Below, piece after piece: positions 34,243 to 42,518 of a stretch of 64,000 bases of DNA. This stretch comes from an uncultured Clostridia bacterium (lineage in GTDB: Bacteria > Bacillota > Clostridia > Christensenellales > UBA3700), in NCBI GenBank assembly GCA_947037025.1, contig CAMQSU010000001.1:47522-111521 (forward strand). The letters run 5' to 3'. The notes beneath the pieces were generated by a model. The model was not told the DNA's origin. It saw nothing but the letters and a program-made list of their open reading frames with translations, and did no database searches. A program made the position numbers and the translations under genes. Position 1 is the stretch's first letter. Each line of letters starts with the position of its first letter.

Positions 34243-35112
34243 ATGAAAAGAATTTATATTGAAATAACAAATATATGCAATATGTCATGTAGCTTTTGCT
34301 GTGGAACTAAGCGAGATAGCAAGATGATGACGGTGGAAAATTTTGAGCATATCGCAAAAGAGGTAGCTCCGCTTGGTGTGCATATTTATTTGCATGTGTT
34401 AGGAGAGCCGCTTATGCACCCTAACTTTGAGCAGATATTAGATATCGCATCAAAATACAATTTGCCGGTGAACATTACAACTAACGGCACATTGATTAGT
34501 GAGCATTCGCAGCTTTTGCTATCACACCCAGCAGTTAGAAAAGTTAGCATATCAGTACATAGTTTAGAAGGTAGAGATGATAGCGCAACTAATGAATATT
34601 TAACTAGCATAACGGCATTTGGAATAAAGTGTGTATCTGCGGGGAAACCGATAGTAAATTATCGTATGTGGAGCGAAGATGTTAATAGTGAAATACTAGA
34701 AGGCGACAACAAATCTTTGCAGTATATAATTGATGAGTTTGGTGCAAACACTAACGCTGATTATGTGCGTGGGCATATGTCGATAAAGCTTGCAGCTGGT
34801 GCATTTATATGTTATGATAAACAATTTGAATGGCCAAAAACAACTTCTGATATAGTATCAAGATATGGCAAATGTTTAGGCGGTAGAGATATGCTAGCAA
34901 TACTTGCTGATGGAAGTGTAACTCCATGCTGTTTAGATAGTGACGGAGTAATCAATTTAGGAAATATATTTAATCAAACAATTGAAGAAATATTGTTATC
35001 AGAAAGATACCAAAAATTATTACTAGGTTTTAAAGGAAAAGCAATAAGCGAGGAGCTATGCATTCGTTGCAAATATAGATGTAGATTTGATAAAAACAGG
35101 AGTGGAAAATGA
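34243..35112 (+). CDS. Radical SAM protein with SPASM-type C-terminus
   Basis: A 289-aa enzyme with the SAM-binding 4Fe-4S motif CNMSCSFC near the start (12-19), HVLGEPLMHP and ITTNGTL. The C-terminus has a SPASM-like auxiliary cluster set: CLGGRDM...GSVTPCCLD...EELCIRCKYRC. Members modify peptides, enzymes or tRNA; the target here is unknown. It overlaps trmB in ATGA and leads into hydE and hydG, but no peptide precursor gene is visible. There is no ribosome site, and the -10 ends 6 nt before the ATG, so the mRNA is probably leaderless. Confidence 0.87.
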   Translation: MKRIYIEITNICNMSCSFCCGTKRDSKMMTVENFEHIAKEVAPLGVHIYLHVLGEPLMHPNFEQILDIASKYNLPVNITTNGTLISEHSQLLLSHPAVRKVSISVHSLEGRDDSATNEYLTSITAFGIKCVSAGKPIVNYRMWSEDVNSEILEGDNKSLQYIIDEFGANTNADYVRGHMSIKLAAGAFICYDKQFEWPKTTSDIVSRYGKCLGGRDMLAILADGSVTPCCLDSDGVINLGNIFNQTIEEILLSERYQKLLLGFKGKAISEELCIRCKYRCRFDKNRSGK

Positions 35113-35780
35113 GACTAAGAAAAAGGAAGAATTTAGAAGAAAGAATTGGTGTGCATACTGACTTATTAATTATTGATGAGCATCCATTTATCAGAAAGAA
35201 ACCAGAGGCGGAAAGATACAGTTTAATTGACACAAAAAAAGTGTTTGGAAACGACAATCCTGTCTACATAGAAATTGGCTGCGGTAAGGGTGGTTTTGTA
35301 ACAGATATGGCGATAAAATATCCGCAAATTAATTTTCTTGCAGTAGAAAAAGTAAGCAATGTAATCATATGTGGACTAGATAAAACTAAAGAGAAAAATT
35401 TAACGAATGTTAGATATATTTGCTGTGATGCTTCTAACCTATGTTACTACATAAAAAATGATAGTATCAGCAGAATTTTTCTAAACTTTTCTTGTCCATG
35501 GCCAAAGCGAAAATATGCAAATCAAAGGCTTACAAATAAAAGATTTTTAGTAGTATATGACGATTTTTTAAAAGCTGACGGAGAGATATGGCAAAAGACA
35601 GACAGTGAGGAGTTTTTTGATTATTCAATGGAAAGTTTAACTGATTATGGATTCAAACTAAAATCTGTTAGTCGTGACCTTGCAAATAGTGATTGTGATT
35701 ATAATGTAACAACAGAATATGAAAGATTTTTTATGAATGAAGGTAAGGCAATATATAGACTAGAGGCTTTCAGGAAATAA
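35109..35780 (+). CDS. trmB: tRNA (guanine-N7)-methyltransferase TrmB
   Basis: Methylates G46 in the variable loop of tRNAs using SAM. The 223-aa length is normal. The SAM-binding IEIGCGKGGF (near 56) and LAVEK motifs are clear, as is the C-terminal TEYERFFMNEGKAIYRLE. The family's usual DPWPKKRH motif reads CPWPKRKY here (near 127), so the aspartate is replaced by cysteine and the histidine by tyrosine. Whether activity is kept is uncertain. Translation is coupled to the preceding radical-SAM gene (ATGA overlap). Confidence 0.92.
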   Translation: MRLRKRKNLEERIGVHTDLLIIDEHPFIRKKPEAERYSLIDTKKVFGNDNPVYIEIGCGKGGFVTDMAIKYPQINFLAVEKVSNVIICGLDKTKEKNLTNVRYICCDASNLCYYIKNDSISRIFLNFSCPWPKRKYANQRLTNKRFLVVYDDFLKADGEIWQKTDSEEFFDYSMESLTDYGFKLKSVSRDLANSDCDYNVTTEYERFFMNEGKAIYRLEAFRK

Positions 35781-35823
35781 AGCCATAGTCATAATATATC
35801 TATGATAAAATAATAGGAGTGAT

Positions 35824-36771
35824 ATGGATAGGATACAAATCAAGCGCTTGCTTACGGAAACCCCGTTAGAAGAATTGCTAGATATGGCAGACCGAGTTAG
35901 AAAAGCTAATGTAGGCGATACTGTACATATCCGCGCGCTTTTAGAGTTTTCTAATTATTGCAGCAGAAACTGCACTTATTGCGGCTTGACTGCAGAAAAC
36001 GGAAAGCTAGATAGATTTTCCATGACAGCAAGCGAGATAATAGATACTGCAAAAAAGGCATTTAATGTTGGATACAAGACAATTGTTCTTCAAAGTGGTG
36101 AGTCAAATGCAGTTGATGTTGATACACTTTGTGATATTGTTGGGGAGATATCTAGCTGGGGAATGATTGTGACTCTGTCCTGTGGCGAGCTTAGTTATGA
36201 TGAATACAGCAAACTAAAAGAAGCCGGTGCAAAAAAGTATCTGCTAAAGCATGAATGTGCAAGCGAGGGTATATATTCTAGTTTGCATGATGGCTATACT
36301 TTATCAGATAGAATTAAATGTGCACGAGATATTAAGTCTTTAGGATTTGAATATGGCGGAGGATTTCTAGTAGGATTGCCTGATGAGGATATTGAGTTAG
36401 TTATTGATAATTTGTTGTTACTGCGTGAATTGCAGTGTGATATGGCAGGGATTGGAACGTTTATTCCGCACCCAAGCACAAAACTAGGCGGAGCGAAGCA
36501 GGGCGATTACGAGTTGACATTAAGATGCATTGCGATAACAAGGCTATTACTACCTACTGCAAACTTGCCAGTTACAACATCGCTAAGCGTGACAGGCGAC
36601 AGTGAGCTAGCTTACAGGGCGGGAGCAAATGTAGTAATGGTGAAAGTAACGCCAATAGATTATAGAAAAAATTACGATATATATCCTATTGCAAAACACA
36701 TGACGGATATAAAAAATGATAGGCTAGCAATAGTCGAAAAGATAGAAAGGCTTGAAAGACAAGCCAAATGA
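35824..36771 (+). CDS. hydE: [FeFe]-hydrogenase maturase HydE
   Basis: Radical-SAM enzyme needed to build the dithiolate-bridged di-iron centre of [FeFe] hydrogenase. The 315-aa protein has CSRNCTYCGL (near 45-54) as its SAM cluster site, and LQSGES and GTFIPHPSTKLGG regions typical of HydE rather than of biotin synthase. The C-terminal barrel ends with YDIYPIAKH. A TAGGAG site precedes the ATG. hydG starts on its stop codon (ATGA) and hydF follows 170 bp later, so the three maturases form one locus. No hydrogenase gene is in the window. Confidence 0.95.
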   Translation: MDRIQIKRLLTETPLEELLDMADRVRKANVGDTVHIRALLEFSNYCSRNCTYCGLTAENGKLDRFSMTASEIIDTAKKAFNVGYKTIVLQSGESNAVDVDTLCDIVGEISSWGMIVTLSCGELSYDEYSKLKEAGAKKYLLKHECASEGIYSSLHDGYTLSDRIKCARDIKSLGFEYGGGFLVGLPDEDIELVIDNLLLLRELQCDMAGIGTFIPHPSTKLGGAKQGDYELTLRCIAITRLLLPTANLPVTTSLSVTGDSELAYRAGANVVMVKVTPIDYRKNYDIYPIAKHMTDIKNDRLAIVEKIERLERQAK

Positions 36772-38195
36772 GGAATATTATGTATAACAAATTGAGCAAG
36801 AATGCGACCGAATTTATATCGCATGAAGAAATAATATCTACTATTGAAACTGCGGAGCTTTCTGCACTTGATACAGATTACCTAGGCGGTTTAATTAAGC
36901 GCGCAGAGGACATGAAAGGACTTGATCACAAAGAGGCATTGGCATTATTAGAGAGTAATGATGATGATATCAATGAACGCATTTTTGCACTTGCAAAGAG
37001 GATAAAAAGCGAGAAATATGGCAATAGAGTAGTAATGTTTGCGCCATTATATTTATCGAATCATTGTATAAATGGGTGTGTATATTGTCCATATCATGTT
37101 AAAAACAAGGATATAGCAAGAAAAAAACTAGTGGGCGCTGATCTTGAGAGAGAAGTAATCGCATTGCAGGACATGGGGCATAAAAGGCTTGCGATAGAGT
37201 CAGGCGAGCATCCGACAGAAAGTCCGATAGAGTATATTCTTGATTGTATAAAGACGATTTATAACATTAAACATAAAAACGGCGCAATCAGAAGGGCGAA
37301 TATTAATATTGCAGCAACCACGGTAGAAAATTATCGTAAACTTCACGATGCTGGAATTGGAACGTATATATTATTTCAGGAAACATACAACAAGAAAAAT
37401 TATATGCTACTTCACCCAACAGGTCCAAAGAGTAATTATGACTACCACACCGAGGCAATGGATAGAGCAGTTGAAGGCGGTATTGATGATGTGGGAATAG
37501 GTGTATTATACGGACTTGAGCATTACAAATATGATTTTGTAGGTTTGCTTATGCATGCGGAGCATCTAGAGGCAACTTACGGAGTAGGTCCGCATACGAT
37601 GAGCGTTCCACGCATAAGACCAGCATCAGATATAGAAATTACTGATTTTGACAATGGTATAAGCGATGACTTACTTGTTAAAATTGTTGCAGTGCTAAGG
37701 ATAGCAGTGCCATATACTGGACTTATTATATCAACAAGAGAGGAAGCGAGTGTTAGAGAAAGACTACTTCAAGTCGGAGTTACTCAAATAAGCGGAGGGT
37801 CAAGGACAAGTGTTGGCGGTTACGCAGATGGTGGAGAGGACGAGGATACAAAGCAGTTTGAAGTTGCTGATAACAGAACTCTTGATGAGGTTGTTGCGTG
37901 GCTGATTGAAATAGGTCATTTGCCAAGTTTTTGCACTGCTTGTTACAGAGAGGGTAGAACGGGCAATTTATTTATGGATATAGTTAAGAAAGGCGGAATT
38001 GCAAGTACTTGCGAAATTAATGCACTAATCACACTATCAGAGTATTTAGATGATTATGCAAGCGAAAACACACGAAAAGATGGATTTAAAATGCTAAATA
38101 ATTATGTATCTGCAATGAGCGAAGGCAAAATTAAACAGATAATTGAAGGCAAGCTTGCAAGGATAACAAAAGGCGAGAGAGATATCAGAGTATAA
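36768..38195 (+). CDS. hydG: [FeFe]-hydrogenase maturase HydG
   Basis: Radical-SAM tyrosine lyase that makes CO and cyanide for the hydrogenase H-cluster. The 475-aa length is standard. The N-terminal cluster motif is CINGCVYC (near 100); the C-terminal second cluster is CTACYREGRTGNL, the diagnostic motif that separates HydG from ThiH. The IRPASD and SGGSRTSVGGY segments are also typical. The first ATG overlaps the hydE stop; another in-frame ATG four codons later is possible. Confidence 0.96.
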   Translation: MRNIMYNKLSKNATEFISHEEIISTIETAELSALDTDYLGGLIKRAEDMKGLDHKEALALLESNDDDINERIFALAKRIKSEKYGNRVVMFAPLYLSNHCINGCVYCPYHVKNKDIARKKLVGADLEREVIALQDMGHKRLAIESGEHPTESPIEYILDCIKTIYNIKHKNGAIRRANINIAATTVENYRKLHDAGIGTYILFQETYNKKNYMLLHPTGPKSNYDYHTEAMDRAVEGGIDDVGIGVLYGLEHYKYDFVGLLMHAEHLEATYGVGPHTMSVPRIRPASDIEITDFDNGISDDLLVKIVAVLRIAVPYTGLIISTREEASVRERLLQVGVTQISGGSRTSVGGYADGGEDEDTKQFEVADNRTLDEVVAWLIEIGHLPSFCTACYREGRTGNLFMDIVKKGGIASTCEINALITLSEYLDDYASENTRKDGFKMLNNYVSAMSEGKIKQIIEGKLARITKGERDIRV

Positions 38196-38365
38196 TTCTA
38201 ATTGCATAATAATTAAACAGAAAGTTTATATTATTAATAAGAAGTACAATTAAAATATTTATCAATATATAAGTCAAAAGAGAAAAAATAGCTTGTATTG
38301 CTAACAAAAAGCATCAAAATTAATGAAATGCTAACAAAATACAGTGAAAATAGGGAGGGAATAAT

Positions 38366-39646
38366 ATGACAGCACCAAAAGGAAATAAACTGCATATCGG
38401 AATTTTTGGCAGTGTGAACAGCGGCAAATCAACGCTTTTTAATACGTTATCTGGCGAGAGTGTAGCGATTGTATCTAGCGAGCGAGGAACTACAACCGAT
38501 GCGGTATATAAAGCAACTGAGATAAGCTCACTTGGCGCGGTTATCCTTGTTGATACAGCGGGATTTAATGACGAAACTAATCTTGGTGCGGACAGAATTA
38601 AGGGAACAAAGGGAGTGCTTGATAAAGTTGATATGGCAATTCTTGTAATGTCAGATATTAATTATTCCGCATATGACAGAGAGTGGATAGGGTATTTTAA
38701 TGATAAAAATTTACCATTTATTAAAGTGTTTAACACTACAGATAAAACATTCATCGACTGTGCAAATAGTGATAATAAATTGCATGCTACTGATGATAGT
38801 AGCTGTAAAAATGACAAAAAAGAGTGCAAAAACAGCGAAAAAACATGCAAAAACAGCGAAAAAACAAGTGAAAATAATCAGCAAAATGCATGTGAAAACC
38901 AAAGCATTATAACAGTAAATGCACTGACTGGTGAGGGGGTTAGTATACTTATAAATAAGCTAATTTCATCAAAACCAATTAGCGATAACAGCTTGCTTAG
39001 AGGGTTAGTTAATGAAGGGGATACTGTTTTATTAGTTATGCCGCAAGATGAGGCTGCGCCGAACGCAAGGCTTATTCTTCCGGAGGCAATGACTATTAGG
39101 GAACTGATTGATAAAGGAGCGATTTCTATTAATTGCAACCTTGAAACATTGCCTAAAGTTATAGCGAATTGCGGAAGTAAAATCAATTTAATTATCACTG
39201 ACTCTAGCGTGTTTAAGGAAGTTGAGCGTGTTGCACGAGGAATCAAGCTTACGAGTTTTTCTGTACTGTATGCAGGTCTTAAAGGGGATATTGATGCACT
39301 GATAAAAGGATCTTGCGTGATAGATAGCTTGAATGATCAAAGCAAAGTTCTTATACTAGAAGCGTGCAGCCACGTAACGACGCATGAGGACATAGGTAGA
39401 GTTAAAATCCCTAGACTTCTTCGGTCAAAGTGCGGACAAAACATGCAAATTGATTTTGTTCGTAGTAGCGGAGAAATTCCAGATATGACAGGTTATGATT
39501 TAGTAATTCATTGTGGCGGATGCATGATAACTGCAAGAAGCATGATGTCAAGGATGGCAAAAGCGGAAAGCTGCGGTGTGTCTATGACAAATTACGGCAT
39601 CGCCATCGCAAAACTGAGCGGCGTGCTAGATAAGATAGTATATTAG
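38366..39646 (+). CDS. hydF: [FeFe]-hydrogenase maturase HydF, with inserted Cys repeats
   Basis: GTPase scaffold that carries the di-iron precursor and hands it to the hydrogenase. The 426-aa protein has the P-loop GSVNSGKST (15-23), the switch region SSERGTTTD, DTAGF (63-67), and the C-terminal cluster ligands CSH and HCGGC. Two oddities: the G4 motif NKxD reads NTTD (123-126), and right after it lies an insertion of about 45 residues (131-178) with three tandem heptads (consensus CKNSEKT) that place cysteines at 147, 154 and 161. The insertion comes from 21-bp tandem DNA repeats. AGGGAGGG precedes the ATG. Confidence 0.95.
   Translation: MTAPKGNKLHIGIFGSVNSGKSTLFNTLSGESVAIVSSERGTTTDAVYKATEISSLGAVILVDTAGFNDETNLGADRIKGTKGVLDKVDMAILVMSDINYSAYDREWIGYFNDKNLPFIKVFNTTDKTFIDCANSDNKLHATDDSSCKNDKKECKNSEKTCKNSEKTSENNQQNACENQSIITVNALTGEGVSILINKLISSKPISDNSLLRGLVNEGDTVLLVMPQDEAAPNARLILPEAMTIRELIDKGAISINCNLETLPKVIANCGSKINLIITDSSVFKEVERVARGIKLTSFSVLYAGLKGDIDALIKGSCVIDSLNDQSKVLILEACSHVTTHEDIGRVKIPRLLRSKCGQNMQIDFVRSSGEIPDMTGYDLVIHCGGCMITARSMMSRMAKAESCGVSMTNYGIAIAKLSGVLDKIVY
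38804..38866 (+). repeat. 21-bp tandem repeat inside hydF
   Basis: Three 21-bp units (38804-38824, 38825-38845, 38846-38866). The last two are identical and begin TGCAAAAACAGCG; the first is diverged. They encode heptads starting CKN. The frame is preserved. Confidence 0.9.
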
Positions 39647-39792
39647 TATATAATTAAACATAATAGTTAGAGTAACTAACAAGCATTTTTACCAATAAGT
39701 AGTAAAACATATTAAAAGGTATCTTTTTTTACATAAATGACATAATCTGATGTAAAAAGCAGCTATAATAATGATAATATGTGAAAGAATGT

Positions 39793-39821
39793 TTGACAGT
39801 TGTTAATAATGAATGTATAAT
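39793..39821 (+). promoter_or_regulatory. Promoter for the large membrane protein
   Basis: TTGACA (39793-39798), 17-bp spacer, TATAAT (39816-39821): full consensus, suggesting strong expression. Confidence 0.85.
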
Positions 39822-39875
39822 ATTAAAGTATAGCGATAGTTAATATATCGCGAAAAAAAACAAAGAGAGGGTATT

Positions 39876-41702
39876 ATGGATAACAATCAAACACCAAACG
39901 CGCAGAAACCAGAAACAGGCGCAGCAAAGCCTGCAGCGGCTGGCGGTAAGCCAGTTCGTCAAATGCCAGACTTCGGCGAGATGTTCAAAAACATAAAAAT
40001 GCCAACGTTGCTTATCATACTAGGTGTGGTAACAGGTTTGCTTATTTTATTTCAAGTATACTTTGGACTAATGTCCTTTGCTATCGATAGTATCGGACTA
40101 AGAGTCGGCATTATCTTGCTTGCACTTCTTTGGACAATTCCATTTGTAGTTTACTTCATGAAAGCAAATAACAATGGCGAGCCAAAGAGTAAAAAAAAGA
40201 AAGTTGAATCATTCAAAAGTGTACATTGGGGCTGGAAAATTCCTGCTGCAATTTCTGTTGTAGTGGTTCTAATATCTATATGTCTTGCGATATTCACAAC
40301 ACCACTTTTCCTTGCGAAAGACTTTAACAAGTTAATCGAGCCAGAAGTGAAATCTGAAATTGTTAACGATGCTGGTGATACTGTTAAAGCATTTAATGAG
40401 GAAATTCCTGATTATTTTGCTGAAACTGATCCAGAGCAAGAAATGAAAGTTGCAATAATTGATAAATCATTTGCAGCACAACTAGGTGTGAAAGTGCTTG
40501 GTGCAGGAACTGGCGGACTAGGAAGTCAGTACACAATCAAAGATTACACGCTTATCCATTATGAGGACGGTCTATATTGGGCTGGTGCTCTAGAGCCAAA
40601 AGGATTCTTCCAGTGGACAAGTTCTACAGAAGGTTCTCCAGGATACGTTTTAGTTGACGCTACTGAAGGTACTGATGACTCTAAGAGAGCTAAATTAGTT
40701 CAAACACACAAAATCAAGTATAACCCAGGTGCATACCTTTGGAATGATGTTGAAAGAAGCATGTATTTTGCAGCTCCAGGATCATTAAGGTCACCTCAGC
40801 TTAACTTTGAGATTGATGATGCCGGCGTTCCATATTACACTCAAGCTATTTACAAAAAAGAGTTTGGTATCACAAGCGGTGACGTGGTAACAGGACTATT
40901 AGTTCTTAATGCTACTACTGGCGAAACAAAACATTATGCTATTGATAAAGTTCCTGCATGGATTGACAGAGTTCAAGTTGACTCTATCACAATGAACCAA
41001 TTAGATTACTGGGGTGAGTACACTCAAGGATATTGGAATACAGTGTTCGCTAAATCGGAAGTTAACGCTACGACTAAGGGATACAACTATGTATACTACA
41101 ATGATACATTGCACCTAACTACAGGATTTACTTCTAAGTCAACAACTGATGATGCAATTATCGGAACTATTATGGTCGATATGAAAACTAACAAAGCTGT
41201 AATGTACAACATGTCTGGAGCAACTGAGGCGGCGGCAATGAAAGCAGCTGAAGGTATTCAAGAAGCAGCAGCAGCTGGATATAAGGCAACTTTCCCAGCT
41301 CTAGTAAACTTTAATGGTGTTCCAACGTATTATATGACTTTGAAAGATTCTTCAAACAATATAAAAATGTATGCATATGTTAGTGTAGAGAAATATACTA
41401 CTAATTTAGTTGCAAATAAAGATGCTTCAGCTGCAGCTTTAGCATACAACAAAATTATCGGCGGAGATGAGAAACCAGTACCTCCAGTTGCAGAAGGCGT
41501 TGAGAAAGATTTAGCAATAGATACTATCATAAGCTATACTTTAAGTGGAAACACAATGTTCTCTATTATGGTAGGAAATATTGAGTATACTGCTAATATT
41601 AGTATCAAAGGCGGTAATTTATTGCTTAGAGCTGATAAAGATAGCACAATTAAAGTTAAGGTAGTAGGTAATACTATCACTGAAGTTATATCAGTTGCTT
41701 GA
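39876..41702 (+). CDS. Conserved-looking membrane protein with large outside domain, unknown function
   Basis: A 608-aa protein I cannot assign to a named family. Residues 1-40 are Ala/Pro-rich, followed by three membrane helices (about 43-65, 70-93 and 122-145) with a KSKKKKVE loop. Residues 150-608 lie on one side of the membrane and are beta-rich; segments such as LNATTGETKHYAIDKVP, TVFAKSEVNATTKGYNYVYY and MVDMKTNKAVMYNMSGA suggest repeats of a beta-propeller or lipocalin-like unit (inference). A helix AAAMKAAEGIQEAAAAG interrupts them. A consensus promoter, a GAGAGGG site and codon choice richer in GCT and ACT than neighbours suggest high expression. It is a single-gene unit with a perfect terminator. 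Confidence 0.7.
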   Translation: MDNNQTPNAQKPETGAAKPAAAGGKPVRQMPDFGEMFKNIKMPTLLIILGVVTGLLILFQVYFGLMSFAIDSIGLRVGIILLALLWTIPFVVYFMKANNNGEPKSKKKKVESFKSVHWGWKIPAAISVVVVLISICLAIFTTPLFLAKDFNKLIEPEVKSEIVNDAGDTVKAFNEEIPDYFAETDPEQEMKVAIIDKSFAAQLGVKVLGAGTGGLGSQYTIKDYTLIHYEDGLYWAGALEPKGFFQWTSSTEGSPGYVLVDATEGTDDSKRAKLVQTHKIKYNPGAYLWNDVERSMYFAAPGSLRSPQLNFEIDDAGVPYYTQAIYKKEFGITSGDVVTGLLVLNATTGETKHYAIDKVPAWIDRVQVDSITMNQLDYWGEYTQGYWNTVFAKSEVNATTKGYNYVYYNDTLHLTTGFTSKSTTDDAIIGTIMVDMKTNKAVMYNMSGATEAAAMKAAEGIQEAAAAGYKATFPALVNFNGVPTYYMTLKDSSNNIKMYAYVSVEKYTTNLVANKDASAAALAYNKIIGGDEKPVPPVAEGVEKDLAIDTIISYTLSGNTMFSIMVGNIEYTANISIKGGNLLLRADKDSTIKVKVVGNTITEVISVA

Positions 41703-41749
41703 TTATATCAATGACTGAAAATAACTAAAGCTAAAAACAAATTAATTAA

Positions 41750-41780
41750 TGAGCGAAGATTAATCTTCGCTCATTTTTTT
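41750..41780 (+). terminator. Terminator after the membrane protein gene
   Basis: Perfect palindrome TGAGCGAAGATT / AATCTTCGCTCA followed by seven T. Confidence 0.93.
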
Positions 41781-41790
41781 ATTGCAAATA

Positions 41791-41864
41791 AGATTATCGC
41801 AAGCAAGGATAAAGCAATCAAGGATAAAGCAAACAAGAATAAAGCAGCAAGATTATCGCAAGCA
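41791..41864. repeat. 15-bp tandem repeat array, five units
   Basis: Units start at 41791, 41806, 41821, 41836 and 41850. The middle units read AGGATAAAGCAANCA with variation, one is 14 bp, and the first and last units are identical (AGATTATCGCAAGCA). It is non-coding and lies just after a terminator. Confidence 0.85.
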
Positions 41865-42006
41865 AAATTATAGTATAATAATGTATATTGTTGCAAATAA
41901 ATTTACTGAATAATCACTCAAATTAATTGCAAAATTTATCTATAAATTAAACTTTCGTATAATAGTATGCAAAATGAGCAAAATAACAATAAATAATAAT
42001 AAACAA

Positions 42007-42035
42007 TTGCATTTTATTGTGGGATATGGTATAAT
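42007..42035 (+). promoter_or_regulatory. Promoter for the DUF1858 gene
   Basis: TTGCAT (42007-42012), 17-bp spacer, TATAAT (42030-42035). Confidence 0.7.
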
Positions 42036-42070
42036 TGACCTATAAAATGTTATTAAAAGGAGATATTAAT

Positions 42071-42271
42071 ATGATAACTAAAGATATGACAATAGCGGAA
42101 GCATTAGATCAAGGAAACAAAGAGGCAATAGCTGAAGCATTAATGGGTTTTGGTATGCATTGCTTCGGTTGTGCAATGGCAAGCGGCGAGACTGTAGAGC
42201 AAGCTGCAGCAGTTCATGGCGTTGATGTAGATGAAATGGTAGCAGCATTAAATGTTGCAAGACTTAAGTAA
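42071..42271 (+). CDS. DUF1858 redox-disulfide protein
   Basis: A 66-aa cytoplasmic protein, entirely one DUF1858 domain, of the type found beside hybrid-cluster proteins and sometimes fused to redox enzymes. The pair of cysteines in HCFGCAMASGETVEQAA (C33 and C36) is the family's CxxC motif, so a thiol-redox role is likely but unproven. The start is ATG 42071 with AAGGAG at a normal distance; the in-frame TTG at 42035 is part of the promoter. It has its own promoter and a strong hairpin behind it, and stands alone. Confidence 0.9.
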   Translation: MITKDMTIAEALDQGNKEAIAEALMGFGMHCFGCAMASGETVEQAAAVHGVDVDEMVAALNVARLK

Positions 42272-42292
42272 TTAACAAAATTATAAAATCTT

Positions 42293-42328
42293 AGTATCTC
42301 CACCCAATATTATGTTGGGTGGGATACT
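42293..42328 (+). terminator. Hairpin/terminator after the DUF1858 gene
   Basis: AGTATC...CCACCCAA / TTGGGTGG...ATACT stem, long and stable. The T run after it is poor. Confidence 0.65.
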
Positions 42329-42370
42329 TGTATTGTGAGGGTAATATAAAGTAAAAAAATGCAAAGCGGC

Positions 42371-42419
42371 TATCAAACAATCTGATTATTGTAATATAAT
42401 ACTGTCAGATTGTTTGATA
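42371..42419. promoter_or_regulatory. 15-bp perfect inverted repeat before fhs
   Basis: TATCAAACAATCTGA (42371-42385) and its exact reverse complement (42405-42419) flank a 19-bp loop that contains TATAAT (42395-42400). No T run follows. This could be an operator around a promoter -10, or an RNA hairpin. Confidence 0.6.
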
Positions 42420-42518
42420 CATGTATATATTGATTATAGATAAAAGTAAATCAAAATACAAATTGCATAAAATATAATGCCACTACAATAATATAAAACT
42501 ATGCAAAAAGGAGTGATT

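Noticed and set aside
41791..41864. CRISPR array
   Set aside because: Units are 15 bp with no spacers and no cas genes nearby.
42332..42518. THF riboswitch upstream of fhs
   Set aside because: Only a long inverted repeat is present; the conserved loop sequences of the THF aptamers are not seen.
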